From Kribbella pratensis (GTDB lineage Bacteria > Actinomycetota > Actinomycetes > Propionibacteriales > Kribbellaceae): 64,000 nucleotides of DNA. The translations under genes and the position numbers were made by a program. Positions 8,513-17,001 of this stretch are shown piece after piece. The stretch lies in the NCBI RefSeq assembly GCF_004365355.1, contig NZ_SODP01000004.1, positions 696,585-760,584 of the forward strand, in the 5' to 3' direction. Every line of letters begins with the position of its first letter. Position 1 is the first letter of the stretch. Under the pieces are notes generated by a model, which did no database searches, had not been told where the DNA came from, and saw only the letters and a program-made list of their open reading frames with translations.

Positions 8513-9550
8513 ATGGCGACCTGGGTCTTCGAAGGAACCGTGCTCCCGTCCGGCGACGCCGCGCGCGTCGTGTTCGGCCCGGGCGAGATCGGCGAGGTGC
8601 TGCCCGGGCGGTACGGCGTACCGGGTCTGGTCGACTCGCACTGTCACCTGACCATGGCCGCCGGTCCGAACGGACCCGTGCTGCGCGACGCGGACTTCGC
8701 GGCCGAGCGGCTCGGTGAGCTGGCCGGCGCCGGCGTGAGCGTTGTCCGGGATGTCGGCGGCAACCGCGAGGTCACGCTCGAGCTGGCGCGTACGCCCGAT
8801 GACAGCCGCCCGCTCGTCCTCGCGGCCGGCCGGTTCCTCGCGCCGGAGGGCTGCTACTTCCCGCAGGCGTACGAGCCGGTCGCTCCCGAGGATCTGCTCG
8901 CCGCGGTCGAGGCCGAGATCGCCGACGGCGCCACCTGGCTGAAGCTGGTCGGTGACTTCCCCGAGGTGGGTCCGGACGGCCCGATCCGCGGCAGCAAGGT
9001 CAGCCCGACGTACGGTCTGGATGTGGTTGGGGCCGTGGTCGACCTGGCCCACTCCCGCGACGCCCGGGTCGCGGCACACGTCAACACCGACCACGTCAGC
9101 GACCTGATCCGGGTCGGAATCGACTCGGTCGAACACGGTACGGCGCTCACCGAGCGGGATCTGGAAACCCTCGGCGCCCGCGGCGGCGCGTGGACCCCGA
9201 CACTGTGCGCCTCGGTCAGCCCGAGCCCGAACGAGACCCCCGAGCAGACGGCTCGTCGCAAAGGCCGCTCCGAGTACCTGGCATCGATCCTGCCGCTCGC
9301 CGAGCAGTATGGCGTCCGCGTGCTGACCGGGTCCGACGTCGTCGGCACGGTCGCCCGCGAAATCGACATGCTGGTCCAGCACGGGCTGTCCGTCGAACAG
9401 GCCCTCACCGCAGCCTCCACTGGCGCACAGGACTTCCTCGGTCTCACCGGCGTAGGCAACCTCGTCACGTACGACGCCGACCCGCGTGAGCATCCCGAAG
9501 TACTGGCGACGCCGGCTGCCGTCGTGCTGAACAACCGCCGGATCTCATGA
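8513..9550 (+). CDS. Amidohydrolase family protein (imidazolonepropionase-like)
   Basis: This 345-residue metal-dependent hydrolase has the amidohydrolase signature GLVDSHCHLT (HxH metal ligands) near residue 40, a Lys in TWLKLVGD, and His residues in VAAHVNTDH and SVEHGTALTE. The final Asp of the TIM-barrel site is in VLTGSDVVGT. The substrate class (cyclic amide, ester or peptide) cannot be set. ATG at 8513 is preferred; in-frame ATGs at 8483 and 8504 lie just upstream. It overlaps the next gene by ATGA and forms a two-gene operon with it. Confidence 0.85.
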   Translation: MATWVFEGTVLPSGDAARVVFGPGEIGEVLPGRYGVPGLVDSHCHLTMAAGPNGPVLRDADFAAERLGELAGAGVSVVRDVGGNREVTLELARTPDDSRPLVLAAGRFLAPEGCYFPQAYEPVAPEDLLAAVEAEIADGATWLKLVGDFPEVGPDGPIRGSKVSPTYGLDVVGAVVDLAHSRDARVAAHVNTDHVSDLIRVGIDSVEHGTALTERDLETLGARGGAWTPTLCASVSPSPNETPEQTARRKGRSEYLASILPLAEQYGVRVLTGSDVVGTVAREIDMLVQHGLSVEQALTAASTGAQDFLGLTGVGNLVTYDADPREHPEVLATPAAVVLNNRRIS

Positions 9551-9906
9551 AGGAGAAGGACCTCGACCGCTGGGTCGACCGGTACCGGAAGGCGTGGGAG
9601 AGCAACGATCCCGCGCATATCGCCGCGCTCTGGACCGAGGACGCCGCCTGGTACCGGCGTCCGGACGAGGCGCCGGTGCTCGGGCGGGACGCGATCGTGG
9701 CGGCCTGGCTCGACGTCGCGGACGGCCCGGGCGAGACGGACTTCGAGTACCAGGTGCTCGGGTTCGGTGACGGGGTCGGCTTCGTGCGCGGCTGGACGAC
9801 GTACCTGACCAATCCACCGGCCGAGTTCAGCAACCTCTGGGTGATCCGGCTGGACCGCGACCGGGCACACGAGTTCACCGAATGGTGGATGGAAAAGCCG
9901 CTGTGA
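9547..9906 (+). CDS. SnoaL/NTF2-like small protein
   Basis: This 119-residue protein has the cone-shaped NTF2/SnoaL-like fold pattern: WVDRYRKAWESNDPAHIAALWTEDAAWYRRP at residues 7-37, then a conserved GRDAIVAAW and a strand-rich C-terminus. Members act as small isomerases, cyclases or ligand-binding proteins; no catalytic residue can be assigned here. It overlaps the amidohydrolase stop by 4 nt, so translation is probably coupled. A long palindromic element begins 5 nt after its stop. Confidence 0.85.
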   Translation: MKEKDLDRWVDRYRKAWESNDPAHIAALWTEDAAWYRRPDEAPVLGRDAIVAAWLDVADGPGETDFEYQVLGFGDGVGFVRGWTTYLTNPPAEFSNLWVIRLDRDRAHEFTEWWMEKPL

Positions 9907-9910
9907 GCCA

Positions 9911-10073
9911 GGGCATGTCTCCCGATCCCGCGCCGTAGCGAGCAGGTGCTCGGTGCGGTGCCTCGGCGTGCTGGAGGGGAGGCCTCGATGTGGTTCATCG
10001 TGGCCTTTCCTCCAGTGCGGCGAGGTGCCGTGCCGAGTGCCGCGCAGTAGGTGCGGGATCGGGAGACATGCCC
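9911..10073. repeat. Long palindromic element, copy 1 (163 bp)
   Basis: The whole element can fold into one hairpin. The outer stem is a perfect 21-bp inverted repeat (9911-9931 with 10053-10073). Inside come CTCGG/CCGAG, GTGCCTCG/CGAGGTGC, CTGGAGG/CCTCCAG, GGCC/GGCC and the apical CGATG-TGGTT-CATCG. A near-identical copy lies at 38678-38841. Both have an internal loop with GTAGCGAGCAGG on one side and GCGCAGTAGG on the other. It fills most of the 309-nt gap between the SnoaL and ankyrin genes. No encoded transposase is visible. Confidence 0.85.
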
Positions 10074-10215
10074 TATGCTCGCGGATAGGCGCTCAGGGTG
10101 CCACCGGTCCGCGGGAAGGGCTCAGCCCACCTGAAATGAGCACGGTTGTGGCAGTTGTTCACCTCCTTTCTCGCCTGACGACGCGGACAGCAGGCTCGTA
10201 GAGAGGAGGTCGGTG

Positions 10216-11658
10216 ATGCCGACCCGAAATCTTCCGGACGACCCACACCTCGAACACCTTCGCAAGCAGGCGAAAGCGCTGCTCAAGGGCGTCCGCGCCG
10301 GCGACCGCGACGCGATCGCACTCGCGGACGAGTTCCACCCTGTGCACACGCTGGCGGACGCGCAACTGGTCGTTGCCCGCAGCTACGGATTCCCCAGCTG
10401 GCCGAGGATCGTGCGGCACCTGGAGTTGGTGAGCAGGTACAGCCGGTCACCGCATCGGCAGACCGTCGGCGGCCCGCTCGATACTCCGGAGCAACGAGCC
10501 GACGAGTTCCTCCGCCTGGCGACCTTGCACTACGGGCAGGACGATCCGGCGCGCCAACGATCCGCACGTGATCTCCTGGACCAGTTCCCAGAGATTGCCC
10601 AGAGCAACATCTATACGAAGGTCGTTGCCGGGGACATCGACGGCGTACGCGCGGACCTGTCGAATGCAGCGAAAGAAGGGGGACCGTACCGCTGGGAGCC
10701 GTTGCTCTACCTCACGTACAGCCGCCTCGACGCGCCCAACCAGGTCGAGATCGCCCGTCTCCTCCTCGAGAACGGTGCCGATCCGAACGCCGGATACCTC
10801 TGGCAGGGACTGCCGTCGCCGTTCACCGCGATCACGGGCGTCTTCGGTCGCGGTGAGGGCGACCAACCACCGCATCCCAACCGGGTCGAACTCGCTCGCG
10901 TACTGCTCGATGCGGGCGCGGACCCGAACGACAGCCAGACCATGTACAACTGCGGTCCCGGTTGTCCCCCGCCGTACGACGATGTGCATCTGGAGCTGCT
11001 GATCGAGTACGGGCTGGGCCGCGGCGACGGCGGTCCGTGGCACGAACGGATGACGACCGCGCACCCGACTCCGCAGCAACTACTGGAAGACGAGCTGGTG
11101 TTCGCGTCCTGGGCGGGCCTGCTGCACCGGGCCGAACTGGTGCTTGCCCAGGGCACCGATCCTGAGGGCACCGGCACCAGGCATCCGGTGTTCGGCGGCA
11201 ATCGACCGTACGAACTGGCCGCGATCCAAGGGCATACGGAGATCGCGGAGCTGCTGCGCGCCCGAGGAGCGGCACCGCTGGACGAGATCGACGACGTGTA
11301 CGCCGCGGCGATGCGCGGTGAAACGCCGGACATCGACGCCGGGCTCGCCGCGCGGGCGGTGGCTCGCCAACGTCATCTGCCCGTTCGAGCCGCCGAGATC
11401 GGCCGCACCGAGGCGATGGAACCGCTGCAGCGGCTCGGGTTCGATCTGAGTGCGATCTCCGGCGGTGCGGCGCCGATCCACCGCGCGGCGCTCAACGGTC
11501 ACCTGGAGACGGTCAAGAAGCTCATCGAACTGGGCGCCGACCCGGAGCTGCGCGATCCCAACTACAACGGGAACGCGCTCGGCTGGGCGGAGCACAACCA
11601 CCAGCAGGCGGTGGCCGACTACCTCAGGGGCTTACCGCAAGGAACAGGAACGCGCTGA
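10216..11658 (+). CDS. Ankyrin-repeat protein
   Basis: This 480-residue soluble protein has an N-terminal helical segment (EHLRKQAKALLKGVRAGD) of the kind often found in front of bacterial ankyrin proteins. Several ankyrin units follow: VEIARLLLENGADPNAG, VELARVLLDAGADPND, HTEIAELLRARGAAPLDE and HLETVKKLIELGADPELRD. Ankyrin repeats bind proteins; the partner is unknown. ATG at 10216 is chosen because AGGAGG (10203-10208) is 7 nt upstream; GTG at 10213 is too close. The 3' end overlaps the convergent antiporter gene by 35 nt. Confidence 0.88.
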   Translation: MPTRNLPDDPHLEHLRKQAKALLKGVRAGDRDAIALADEFHPVHTLADAQLVVARSYGFPSWPRIVRHLELVSRYSRSPHRQTVGGPLDTPEQRADEFLRLATLHYGQDDPARQRSARDLLDQFPEIAQSNIYTKVVAGDIDGVRADLSNAAKEGGPYRWEPLLYLTYSRLDAPNQVEIARLLLENGADPNAGYLWQGLPSPFTAITGVFGRGEGDQPPHPNRVELARVLLDAGADPNDSQTMYNCGPGCPPPYDDVHLELLIEYGLGRGDGGPWHERMTTAHPTPQQLLEDELVFASWAGLLHRAELVLAQGTDPEGTGTRHPVFGGNRPYELAAIQGHTEIAELLRARGAAPLDEIDDVYAAAMRGETPDIDAGLAARAVARQRHLPVRAAEIGRTEAMEPLQRLGFDLSAISGGAAPIHRAALNGHLETVKKLIELGADPELRDPNYNGNALGWAEHNHQQAVADYLRGLPQGTGTR

Positions 11659-12730
11659 ACACCGCGAGGTGAACGGCTCCCTGGAGCAACGTGGCGCGCC
11701 CGGTCGCGAGCGTCAGCATCGCGGTGACAACCGTCAGCGCGAACAGCACCATCTCCTTGCCGTCGAGTCCGAGGACGAGCGGTCCGCTCAGCCAGATGGA
11801 CGCGAGCGCGATCGCGGGGATGGTCAGTCCGATGCTGGCGAGTGCTGAGCCGAGCGCCAGGTTGACGCTGGTCTGGAGGCGGTTCCGCAGTGCCGCGCGC
11901 ACTGCGGCAACCGTCTCCGGAAGCAGCACCAGCAGCGCGATCACGACACCGACCACGGACAGCGGCGCGCCGGCCGACTCCACCGCGGACTCGAGCCTCG
12001 GCGAAACAGTCTTGGCCAGACCAACGACCGCGACCAGACAGACGAACAGCAGCCCGAGGCTGAGCAGCGCGGTCTTGCCGCTCGGCGCCGCCGCGTGCTG
12101 ATCCTCGTCGTCGACGTCACTGTCACCGTCGGCACGCACGGGGAGGAAGTAGTCGCGGTGCCGGATCGTCTGGATGAACACGAAGACGCCGTACAGCACC
12201 AACGACGTCACGCCGGCGAACGCGAGCTGCGCCGAGCTGAACCGCGGCCCCGGCGCGCTCGTCGTGAACGTCGGCAGCACCAAACTCAAGGTGACCAGGG
12301 CAGTCATCACGGTCAGCGCGGAGTACGACGCCTGCACACGGAACTCCTGCACGCGATGCCGCAGCGAGCCGACGACGAGAGCCAACCCGAGGATCCCGTT
12401 GCAGGTGATCATCACCGCGGCGAAGACGGTGTCGCGGGCCAGCGAGGCGGTCTTCTCCCCACCCGGCGCCATCAGCGTGACGATCAGCGCGACCTCGATG
12501 ATCGTCACGGCAAGCGCGAGAATCAGCGTGCCGAACGGTTCACCGACGCGGTGTGCGACAACCTCGGCGTGATGAACGGCCGCGATCACCGCGGCGCCGA
12601 GACCGAGGCACACGAAGATCAGCAGAACCGCGCCCAGGTGGCGATGCCAGGTCAGCAGGAGGTCAACGAAAACGAGTGGCGGCACGACCAACGTCCAGCG
12701 CGGCAGCCCTTGGATCACGGAGATTCTCAT
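11624..12730 (-). CDS. CaCA-type Ca2+/H+ antiporter (ChaA-like)
   Basis: This 368-residue polytopic protein has two alpha-repeats typical of cation/Ca2+ exchangers: FGTLILALAVTIIEVALIV (residues ~62-80) and LLPETVAAVRAALRN with NLALGSALASIGLTIPAIA in the second half. Between them is an acidic cytosolic loop (DGDSDVDDEDQH). Predicted activity is exchange of Ca2+ (or Na+/K+) for protons at the plasma membrane. ATG at 12730 (MRISVIQG) is preferred because the upstream in-frame starts give a polar leader and run into the divergent GNAT start. Confidence 0.85.
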   Translation of the reverse strand: MRISVIQGLPRWTLVVPPLVFVDLLLTWHRHLGAVLLIFVCLGLGAAVIAAVHHAEVVAHRVGEPFGTLILALAVTIIEVALIVTLMAPGGEKTASLARDTVFAAVMITCNGILGLALVVGSLRHRVQEFRVQASYSALTVMTALVTLSLVLPTFTTSAPGPRFSSAQLAFAGVTSLVLYGVFVFIQTIRHRDYFLPVRADGDSDVDDEDQHAAAPSGKTALLSLGLLFVCLVAVVGLAKTVSPRLESAVESAGAPLSVVGVVIALLVLLPETVAAVRAALRNRLQTSVNLALGSALASIGLTIPAIALASIWLSGPLVLGLDGKEMVLFALTVVTAMLTLATGRATLLQGAVHLAVFSAFLFLAVSP

Positions 12731-12794
12731 CCTCAGACAGTCTATCGGGAATCCCCTTGGCATCCGGGGGACATCGGGTGATGCTTCTCCCACC

Positions 12795-13301
12795 ATGACT
12801 GTGCAGATCAGGAACGCGACCGATGCCGATTGGCCGGCCATCTGGCCGTTCTTCCATCAGATCGTGACCGCGCGGGAGACGTACACTTACGACCCGGCGA
12901 TCACCGAGGAAGACGCCCGGGCGATGTGGATGGCGCCGATGAACTTCCCGCTCGGCCGGACCACGGTTGCGGTCGATGCCGACGGCACCGTTCTCGGCAG
13001 CGCGAACATGTACCCGAACCGGCCCGGTCCCGGCGCGCACGTCGCCAGCGCGAGCTTCATGGTCGACAGCAAGGCTCGCGGACGAGGCGTCGGGCGGCTG
13101 CTCTGCGAGGACATGATCGAGTGGGCCGGACGCTCCGGATTCCGCTTGATCCAGTTCAACGCGGTCGTGGAGACGAACGAACCCGCCGTACACCTCTGGC
13201 AGTCCCTCGGCTTCCGCATCGCGGGCACCGTCCCGGAGGCCTTCGACCACCCCAGACTCGGGTACGTCGGACTACACGTCATGTACCGTCCCTTGCCATG
13301 A
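12795..13301 (+). CDS. GNAT family N-acetyltransferase
   Basis: This 168-residue acetyl-CoA-dependent acyltransferase resembles phosphinothricin/amino-acid acetyltransferases. The start IRNATDADWPAIWPFFHQI is typical. The CoA-binding motif A is SKARGRGVGRLL (~residues 91-102), and the C-terminal NEPAVHLWQSLGFRIAGTVPEAF is the usual motif B. Acceptor unknown. It is divergent from the antiporter gene and 25 nt upstream of the SCO6745-type gene, which may be co-transcribed. Confidence 0.88.
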   Translation: MTVQIRNATDADWPAIWPFFHQIVTARETYTYDPAITEEDARAMWMAPMNFPLGRTTVAVDADGTVLGSANMYPNRPGPGAHVASASFMVDSKARGRGVGRLLCEDMIEWAGRSGFRLIQFNAVVETNEPAVHLWQSLGFRIAGTVPEAFDHPRLGYVGLHVMYRPLP

Positions 13302-13326
13302 CGGTGCTGATGCCGCGACTCGTCCC

Positions 13327-14196
13327 ATGACCAGGGCGCGCCGGATGTGGAAGGCGCTCGAGCCGTTTCACGCGATCACGTACTTCTCGCCGGAGACGCG
13401 GCAGGCGACCGATGCGCTCGGGCTGAAGGGCGGCTGGATGAGCTACTTCGGCTGCCGGGCGGCTCCCCTCGGCGCGGTCGGGCCGGAGCTCGTCGCCGCG
13501 ATGTTCTACAACTTCCACCCGGCGATGGTCGCCCGCTCCCTGCCGGACGCGTGGACCTACGCGACCCCGGAACAACTGCTCGACGCGCGCCTGACGGCCG
13601 TGGACAACGCCGTACGCCGGTTGTTCCCCGACGAGCCGCCATACCAAACCGTATGGTCTGGTGACGCCGTCAAGCGAGCAGCCGAGCTGGCTAGGCAGGC
13701 AGCCGAACTCGCGCCGGTTGCCGGGCGGCCGATCGCGGCGGCCAACGCTGCGCTGGAGTGGCCGGACGAGCCGCATCTCGTGCTGTGGCACGCGACCACG
13801 ATCCTGCGGGAGTCGCGCGGTGACGGACATGTCGCGGCGCTGGTCGCGGCCGAACTCAGTCCGTGTCAGGCGTTGGTGACAATCTCCGCTGCCGGCGGGC
13901 CGTCCAAAGAGGTCTTCCAGCTCAACCGCCGCTGGAGCGACGAGGAGTGGGCCACCGCCTCCGACGACCTGCGAAGCCGCGGATTGCTCGACGCCGACGG
14001 CGCGCTCACCGACTCCGGGCGGGCGTTGCGGCAGCAGGTGGAAGATACGACGGATGCGCTGGCCGACCAGGGTTGGCGCGCACTGGGCGACGAGCGAGCC
14101 GGCGAGTTGCACGACGTCGTACGGCCGATGAGCGCGGTACTGATGTCGGCCGGGCTGATCCCGGCAGACAACCCGATGGCTATGCGCTGGGACTGA
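13327..14196 (+). CDS. SCO6745 family protein
   Basis: This 289-residue soluble protein resembles the actinobacterial SCO6745 family: RRMWKALEPFHAITYFSPE at the start, then GWMSYFGCRAAPLGAV and AMFYNFHPAMVARSLPDAW. A C-terminal winged-helix-like part follows (~190-289). Function unknown. Oddity: the segment FPDEPPYQTVWSGD is encoded by a 21-nt palindrome (13637-13657) found identically in an unrelated LysR gene at 61889, suggesting an in-frame insertion. The 3' end overlaps the convergent TetR gene by 17 nt. Confidence 0.8.
   Translation: MTRARRMWKALEPFHAITYFSPETRQATDALGLKGGWMSYFGCRAAPLGAVGPELVAAMFYNFHPAMVARSLPDAWTYATPEQLLDARLTAVDNAVRRLFPDEPPYQTVWSGDAVKRAAELARQAAELAPVAGRPIAAANAALEWPDEPHLVLWHATTILRESRGDGHVAALVAAELSPCQALVTISAAGGPSKEVFQLNRRWSDEEWATASDDLRSRGLLDADGALTDSGRALRQQVEDTTDALADQGWRALGDERAGELHDVVRPMSAVLMSAGLIPADNPMAMRWD
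13637..13657. repeat. In-frame 21-nt palindromic repeat, copy 1
   Basis: CCATACCAAACCGTATGG (arms CCATAC/GTATGG, 6-nt spacer) lies inside the SCO6745-type gene. Together with CG before and T after, the 21 nt are identical to 61889-61909 inside a LysR gene. The local sequence is less GC-rich than the genes around it. Confidence 0.7.
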
Positions 14197-14788
14197 TCCG
14201 GTCGGCCAGCGCACGGAGCGACTGAGCGAGCTGCTCACCGGTCGGCGCGCTGTCCGGATCGAACATGCCCTGCGCGACCACGCCGAGCAGCAGCGCCTGC
14301 AGGAGTGAGCCGATCGCTTGGACCTCCTCGGGGTCGGCATCCGGATCGACGCCGCCGAACAGGTGCGCCAGACCGTCGCGCGCCTCGCCCTGCATCTTCG
14401 TCAACTCCGCGACCAGCTCGGGCATGCTCGCGCCCAGGCTGAGGACCTCGAACTGGGTCGCCCACAACGCCTTCAAGCGCGGGTTGGACAGGCTGTCGAT
14501 GATCTGACGCCAGGTCGCGACGAACTGCTCGTGCGGTCCACCCACAACCGCCGCACGGTCATCACCGCCGCCTGTGCCCGCCGCGCCGGCCACTTCGGTC
14601 GCCCACTCGTCGGTGAGCAGCGCTCGCAGCGCCTCGTTGAGCAGCGTCTCCTTGGAACCGAAGTGGTAACCGATCGCGGCCAGACTCACCCCCGCCCCGG
14701 TCGCGATGTCGCGCGCCGTCGTCCGGCTGTAGCCCTTCTCCAGCAGACACGCCTTCGCGCTCTCGACCAGCGCCTCGCGGTTACCCAT
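14180..14788 (-). CDS. TetR family regulator (divergent from FAD monooxygenase)
   Basis: This 202-residue repressor has an N-terminal HTH ALVESAKACLLEKGYSRTTARDIATGAGVSLAAIGYHFGSKETLL (residues 5-49) and a helical ligand domain. It is transcribed away from the monooxygenase gene with 95 nt between start codons, the usual layout of a TetR that represses its neighbour. A candidate half-site symmetry (GTCTT...AAGAC, ~14823-14842) overlaps the monooxygenase -35 region. Confidence 0.9.
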   Translation of the reverse strand: MGNREALVESAKACLLEKGYSRTTARDIATGAGVSLAAIGYHFGSKETLLNEALRALLTDEWATEVAGAAGTGGGDDRAAVVGGPHEQFVATWRQIIDSLSNPRLKALWATQFEVLSLGASMPELVAELTKMQGEARDGLAHLFGGVDPDADPEEVQAIGSLLQALLLGVVAQGMFDPDSAPTGEQLAQSLRALADRISPSA

Positions 14789-14824
14789 GCCGGAACTCTA
14801 ACACGACCGTCTCACACAATCGTC

Positions 14825-14878
14825 TTGCACACTCGTCTAAGACCATCGTACAGTCGTGGCACACCACTTCTGGAGGGG
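14825..14878 (+). promoter_or_regulatory. Promoter and SD of the FAD monooxygenase gene
   Basis: A -35-like TTGCAC (14825-14830) and a -10-like TACAGT (14849-14854) are 18 bp apart. A strong SD, GGAGGGG (14872-14878), ends 5 nt before the ATG at 14884. The TetR gene is divergent from the same region. Confidence 0.55.
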
Positions 14879-14883
14879 TTCCG

Positions 14884-16090
14884 ATGACGACAGTTCTGAT
14901 TTCCGGCGCGAGCGTGGCGGGTCCGGCCCTGGCGTACTGGCTGCAGCGGTACGGCTTCACCACCACCGTGGTCGAGCGCGCTCCGGCGCCACGGCCCGGC
15001 GGTTATGCGGTCGACTTCCGCGGCGCGTCGATGAAGGTGCTCGAGCGGATGGGCATCCTGTCCGAGGTCGAGGAAAAGGCGACCCGGATGGGCGCGATGT
15101 CGTACGTGACGGAATCCGGGAAGGTGGCCGCGACCACCTCGTCCGAGGCGTTCAGCGGCGAGCTCGAGATCCTCCGGGGCGACCTGGTCGACATCCTTTA
15201 CAACCTGACGAAGAGCAGCACGGAGCACCTCTTCGACGACTCGATCGTGTCGCTCGGGTCAGGACGCTGACGGTGTCGACGTAGTGTTCGAGAGCGGCAT
15301 GCGGGGGCGCTTCGACCTCGTGATCGGCGCCGACGGACTGCACTCGAACGTACGGCGGTTGGCGTTCGGCGCGGAGTCGTCGTACATCCACCACCTTGGG
15401 TACTACGCCTCGGTCTGCACCGTCGAGAACCACCTCGACCTCGACCACACCGGCCAGATCTTCAACGTGCCCGGCAAAACCGTCGGCACCTACAGCGCCC
15501 GCGACAACACTGAGGCGAAGGCGCTGTTCTACTTCACCTCGTCGGACTTGAAGTACGACCGGCGGAACCTGCCGGCGCAGAAGGCGATCGTCGAGGAGCA
15601 GTTCAAGGACCTCGGCTGGGAGGTGCCGACCCTGCTCGAGGGGATGCGGACCGCGCCGGACTTCTACTTCGACTCGATCAGCCAGATCAAGCTGGACAGC
15701 TACTCGCGCGGCCGGATCGCACTGGTCGGCGATGCCGGGTACTGCGCTTCGCCGCTGTCCGGAATGGGCACGAGCCTCGCCGTCGTCGGCGCCTACGTAC
15801 TCGCCGGAGAGTTGCACGCGGCCGGCGGGAACCACGAGCGGGCGTTCGCCGCGTACGACGTACGGATGAAGGACTTCGTGGCGGCCTGTCAGAAGCAGGC
15901 GGTCGACGGCGCGATGTGGTTCATCCCGGCCGGCAAGTGGTTCATGAAGCTGCGCAACCTGACCTTCCGGATGATGCCGTACCTGCCGTGGCGGAACCTG
16001 ATCCGGGACATGTCGCTGAAGGTCGGGAACGCGATCGAGCTCACGACGTACGAAGACCTTCCTGTGCGGCCCGCAGCACCGCGTCCGTGA
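14884..16090 (+). pseudogene. FAD-dependent monooxygenase, frameshifted
   Basis: Two abutting frames make one TetX/aklavinone-hydroxylase-like flavoprotein of about 401 residues. The first frame (14884-15270) has the FAD dinucleotide motif VLISGASVAGPALAYWL at residues 4-20 and ends in SIVSLGSGR. The second frame contains QDADGVDVVFESG, the DG motif VIGADGLHS, and the GRIALVGDAGYCASPLSGMG FAD-phosphate region, running to 16090. Removing one G from the GGG run at 15256-15258 restores a continuous protein. It is either an inactivated gene or a sequence error. The 3' end overlaps the LysG-like gene by 50 nt. Confidence 0.85.
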
Positions 16091-16928
16091 GCGCGTCCAG
16101 GATGCCGGACTCGAGCTTCCAGTGCTGCCAGTACAACGGCACGTCTATGTATTTGCCTGGAGCAACTTCTACCAGGCGGCCGGCGGCGAGCTCGGATCCG
16201 GAGAGCTGGTCCTCGATCATCCCCCAGCCGAGCCCGATCCGGACCGCCTCGTGGAACGGCGCGGACGCCGGGATCGCGTGCGACGGCGGATCCAGCTTCC
16301 GCCGGGTCACCTTGCGCAGCAGCCGGTGCTGCAGCACGTCCTTCTCGTTGAACACCACCATCGGCGCCTCGGCAAGTGCCTCCGGCAACGGTTTCCCGGT
16401 CAGCCAGCGCTCGGCGTACTCCGGGGTGGCGAGCGGGAGGTACCGCATCTTGCCGAGCGGTACGACGCGACAGCCCTGCACCGGCCGGGGATCTGCGGTG
16501 ACCGCAGCCAGGACCGTGCCGTTGCGCAGGTACTCCGCGGAGTGCTCCTCGTCCTCCTGGTGCACCAGGAACCGGGCGTTGTGCGTACGGGACAGGTCGA
16601 GCATCGCGGGCAGGAACCAGTTGTTGAGCGAGTCCGCGTTCACCGCGAGCGGGATGCGCTGCGCGTCGACCGTACCGCGGACGGCGGCGATCGCCTCGAG
16701 CTCGAGCAGGGAGACCTGGCGGGCCAGCCGGAGCAGCGCCTCGCCCGCCGCGGTCGCCCGGGCCGGCTTGCCGCGCATCACCACGACCTGACCGAGGCGG
16801 CTCTCCAAGGCCTTGATCCGCTGGCTGATCGCGGACGGCGTGACACGCAAACGCCGGGCCGCCGCGTCGAAGCTGCCCTCGTCGACGACGGCCACGAACG
16901 TCTCGAGTTGCACGGAGTCGAACTGCAT
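16041..16928 (-). CDS. lysG: LysR family regulator, LysG/ArgP type
   Basis: This 295-residue LysR-type activator begins MQFDSVQLETFVAVVDEGSFDAA; the HTH (residues 3-62) includes RLRVTPSAISQRIKALESRLGQ, characteristic of the ArgP/LysG subgroup. The effector domain should sense lysine or arginine. It is divergent from a LysE/ArgO exporter, exactly as in the classic lysG-lysE pair that relieves basic amino-acid overload. The 73-nt intergenic region has TGAAG/CTTCA symmetry suited to LysR binding. Confidence 0.9.
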   Translation of the reverse strand: MQFDSVQLETFVAVVDEGSFDAAARRLRVTPSAISQRIKALESRLGQVVVMRGKPARATAAGEALLRLARQVSLLELEAIAAVRGTVDAQRIPLAVNADSLNNWFLPAMLDLSRTHNARFLVHQEDEEHSAEYLRNGTVLAAVTADPRPVQGCRVVPLGKMRYLPLATPEYAERWLTGKPLPEALAEAPMVVFNEKDVLQHRLLRKVTRRKLDPPSHAIPASAPFHEAVRIGLGWGMIEDQLSGSELAAGRLVEVAPGKYIDVPLYWQHWKLESGILDALTDAVLRAAQEGLRTS

Positions 16929-17001
16929 GATGAAGCAATCCTAATGCTACTTCAGAATCTTTAGCTGGTTTGAAGCCGCACAACTGCCTACCGTCGAAGC
17001 C
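16929..17001. promoter_or_regulatory. Divergent lysG-lysE control region
   Basis: Three alternating half-sites are visible: TGAAG (16931-16935), CTTCA (16950-16954) and TGAAG (16971-16975), giving two overlapping inverted repeats. The stretch is clearly AT-richer than its surroundings. The arrangement fits a LysR-type recognition and activation site controlling both genes. Confidence 0.5.

Noticed and set aside
9465..9998. Minus-strand frame with SPPARRGTAPSTCSLRRGI crossing the long palindrome
   Set aside because: Produced by the repeat element itself; the same false peptide recurs at copy 2, and there is no family match.
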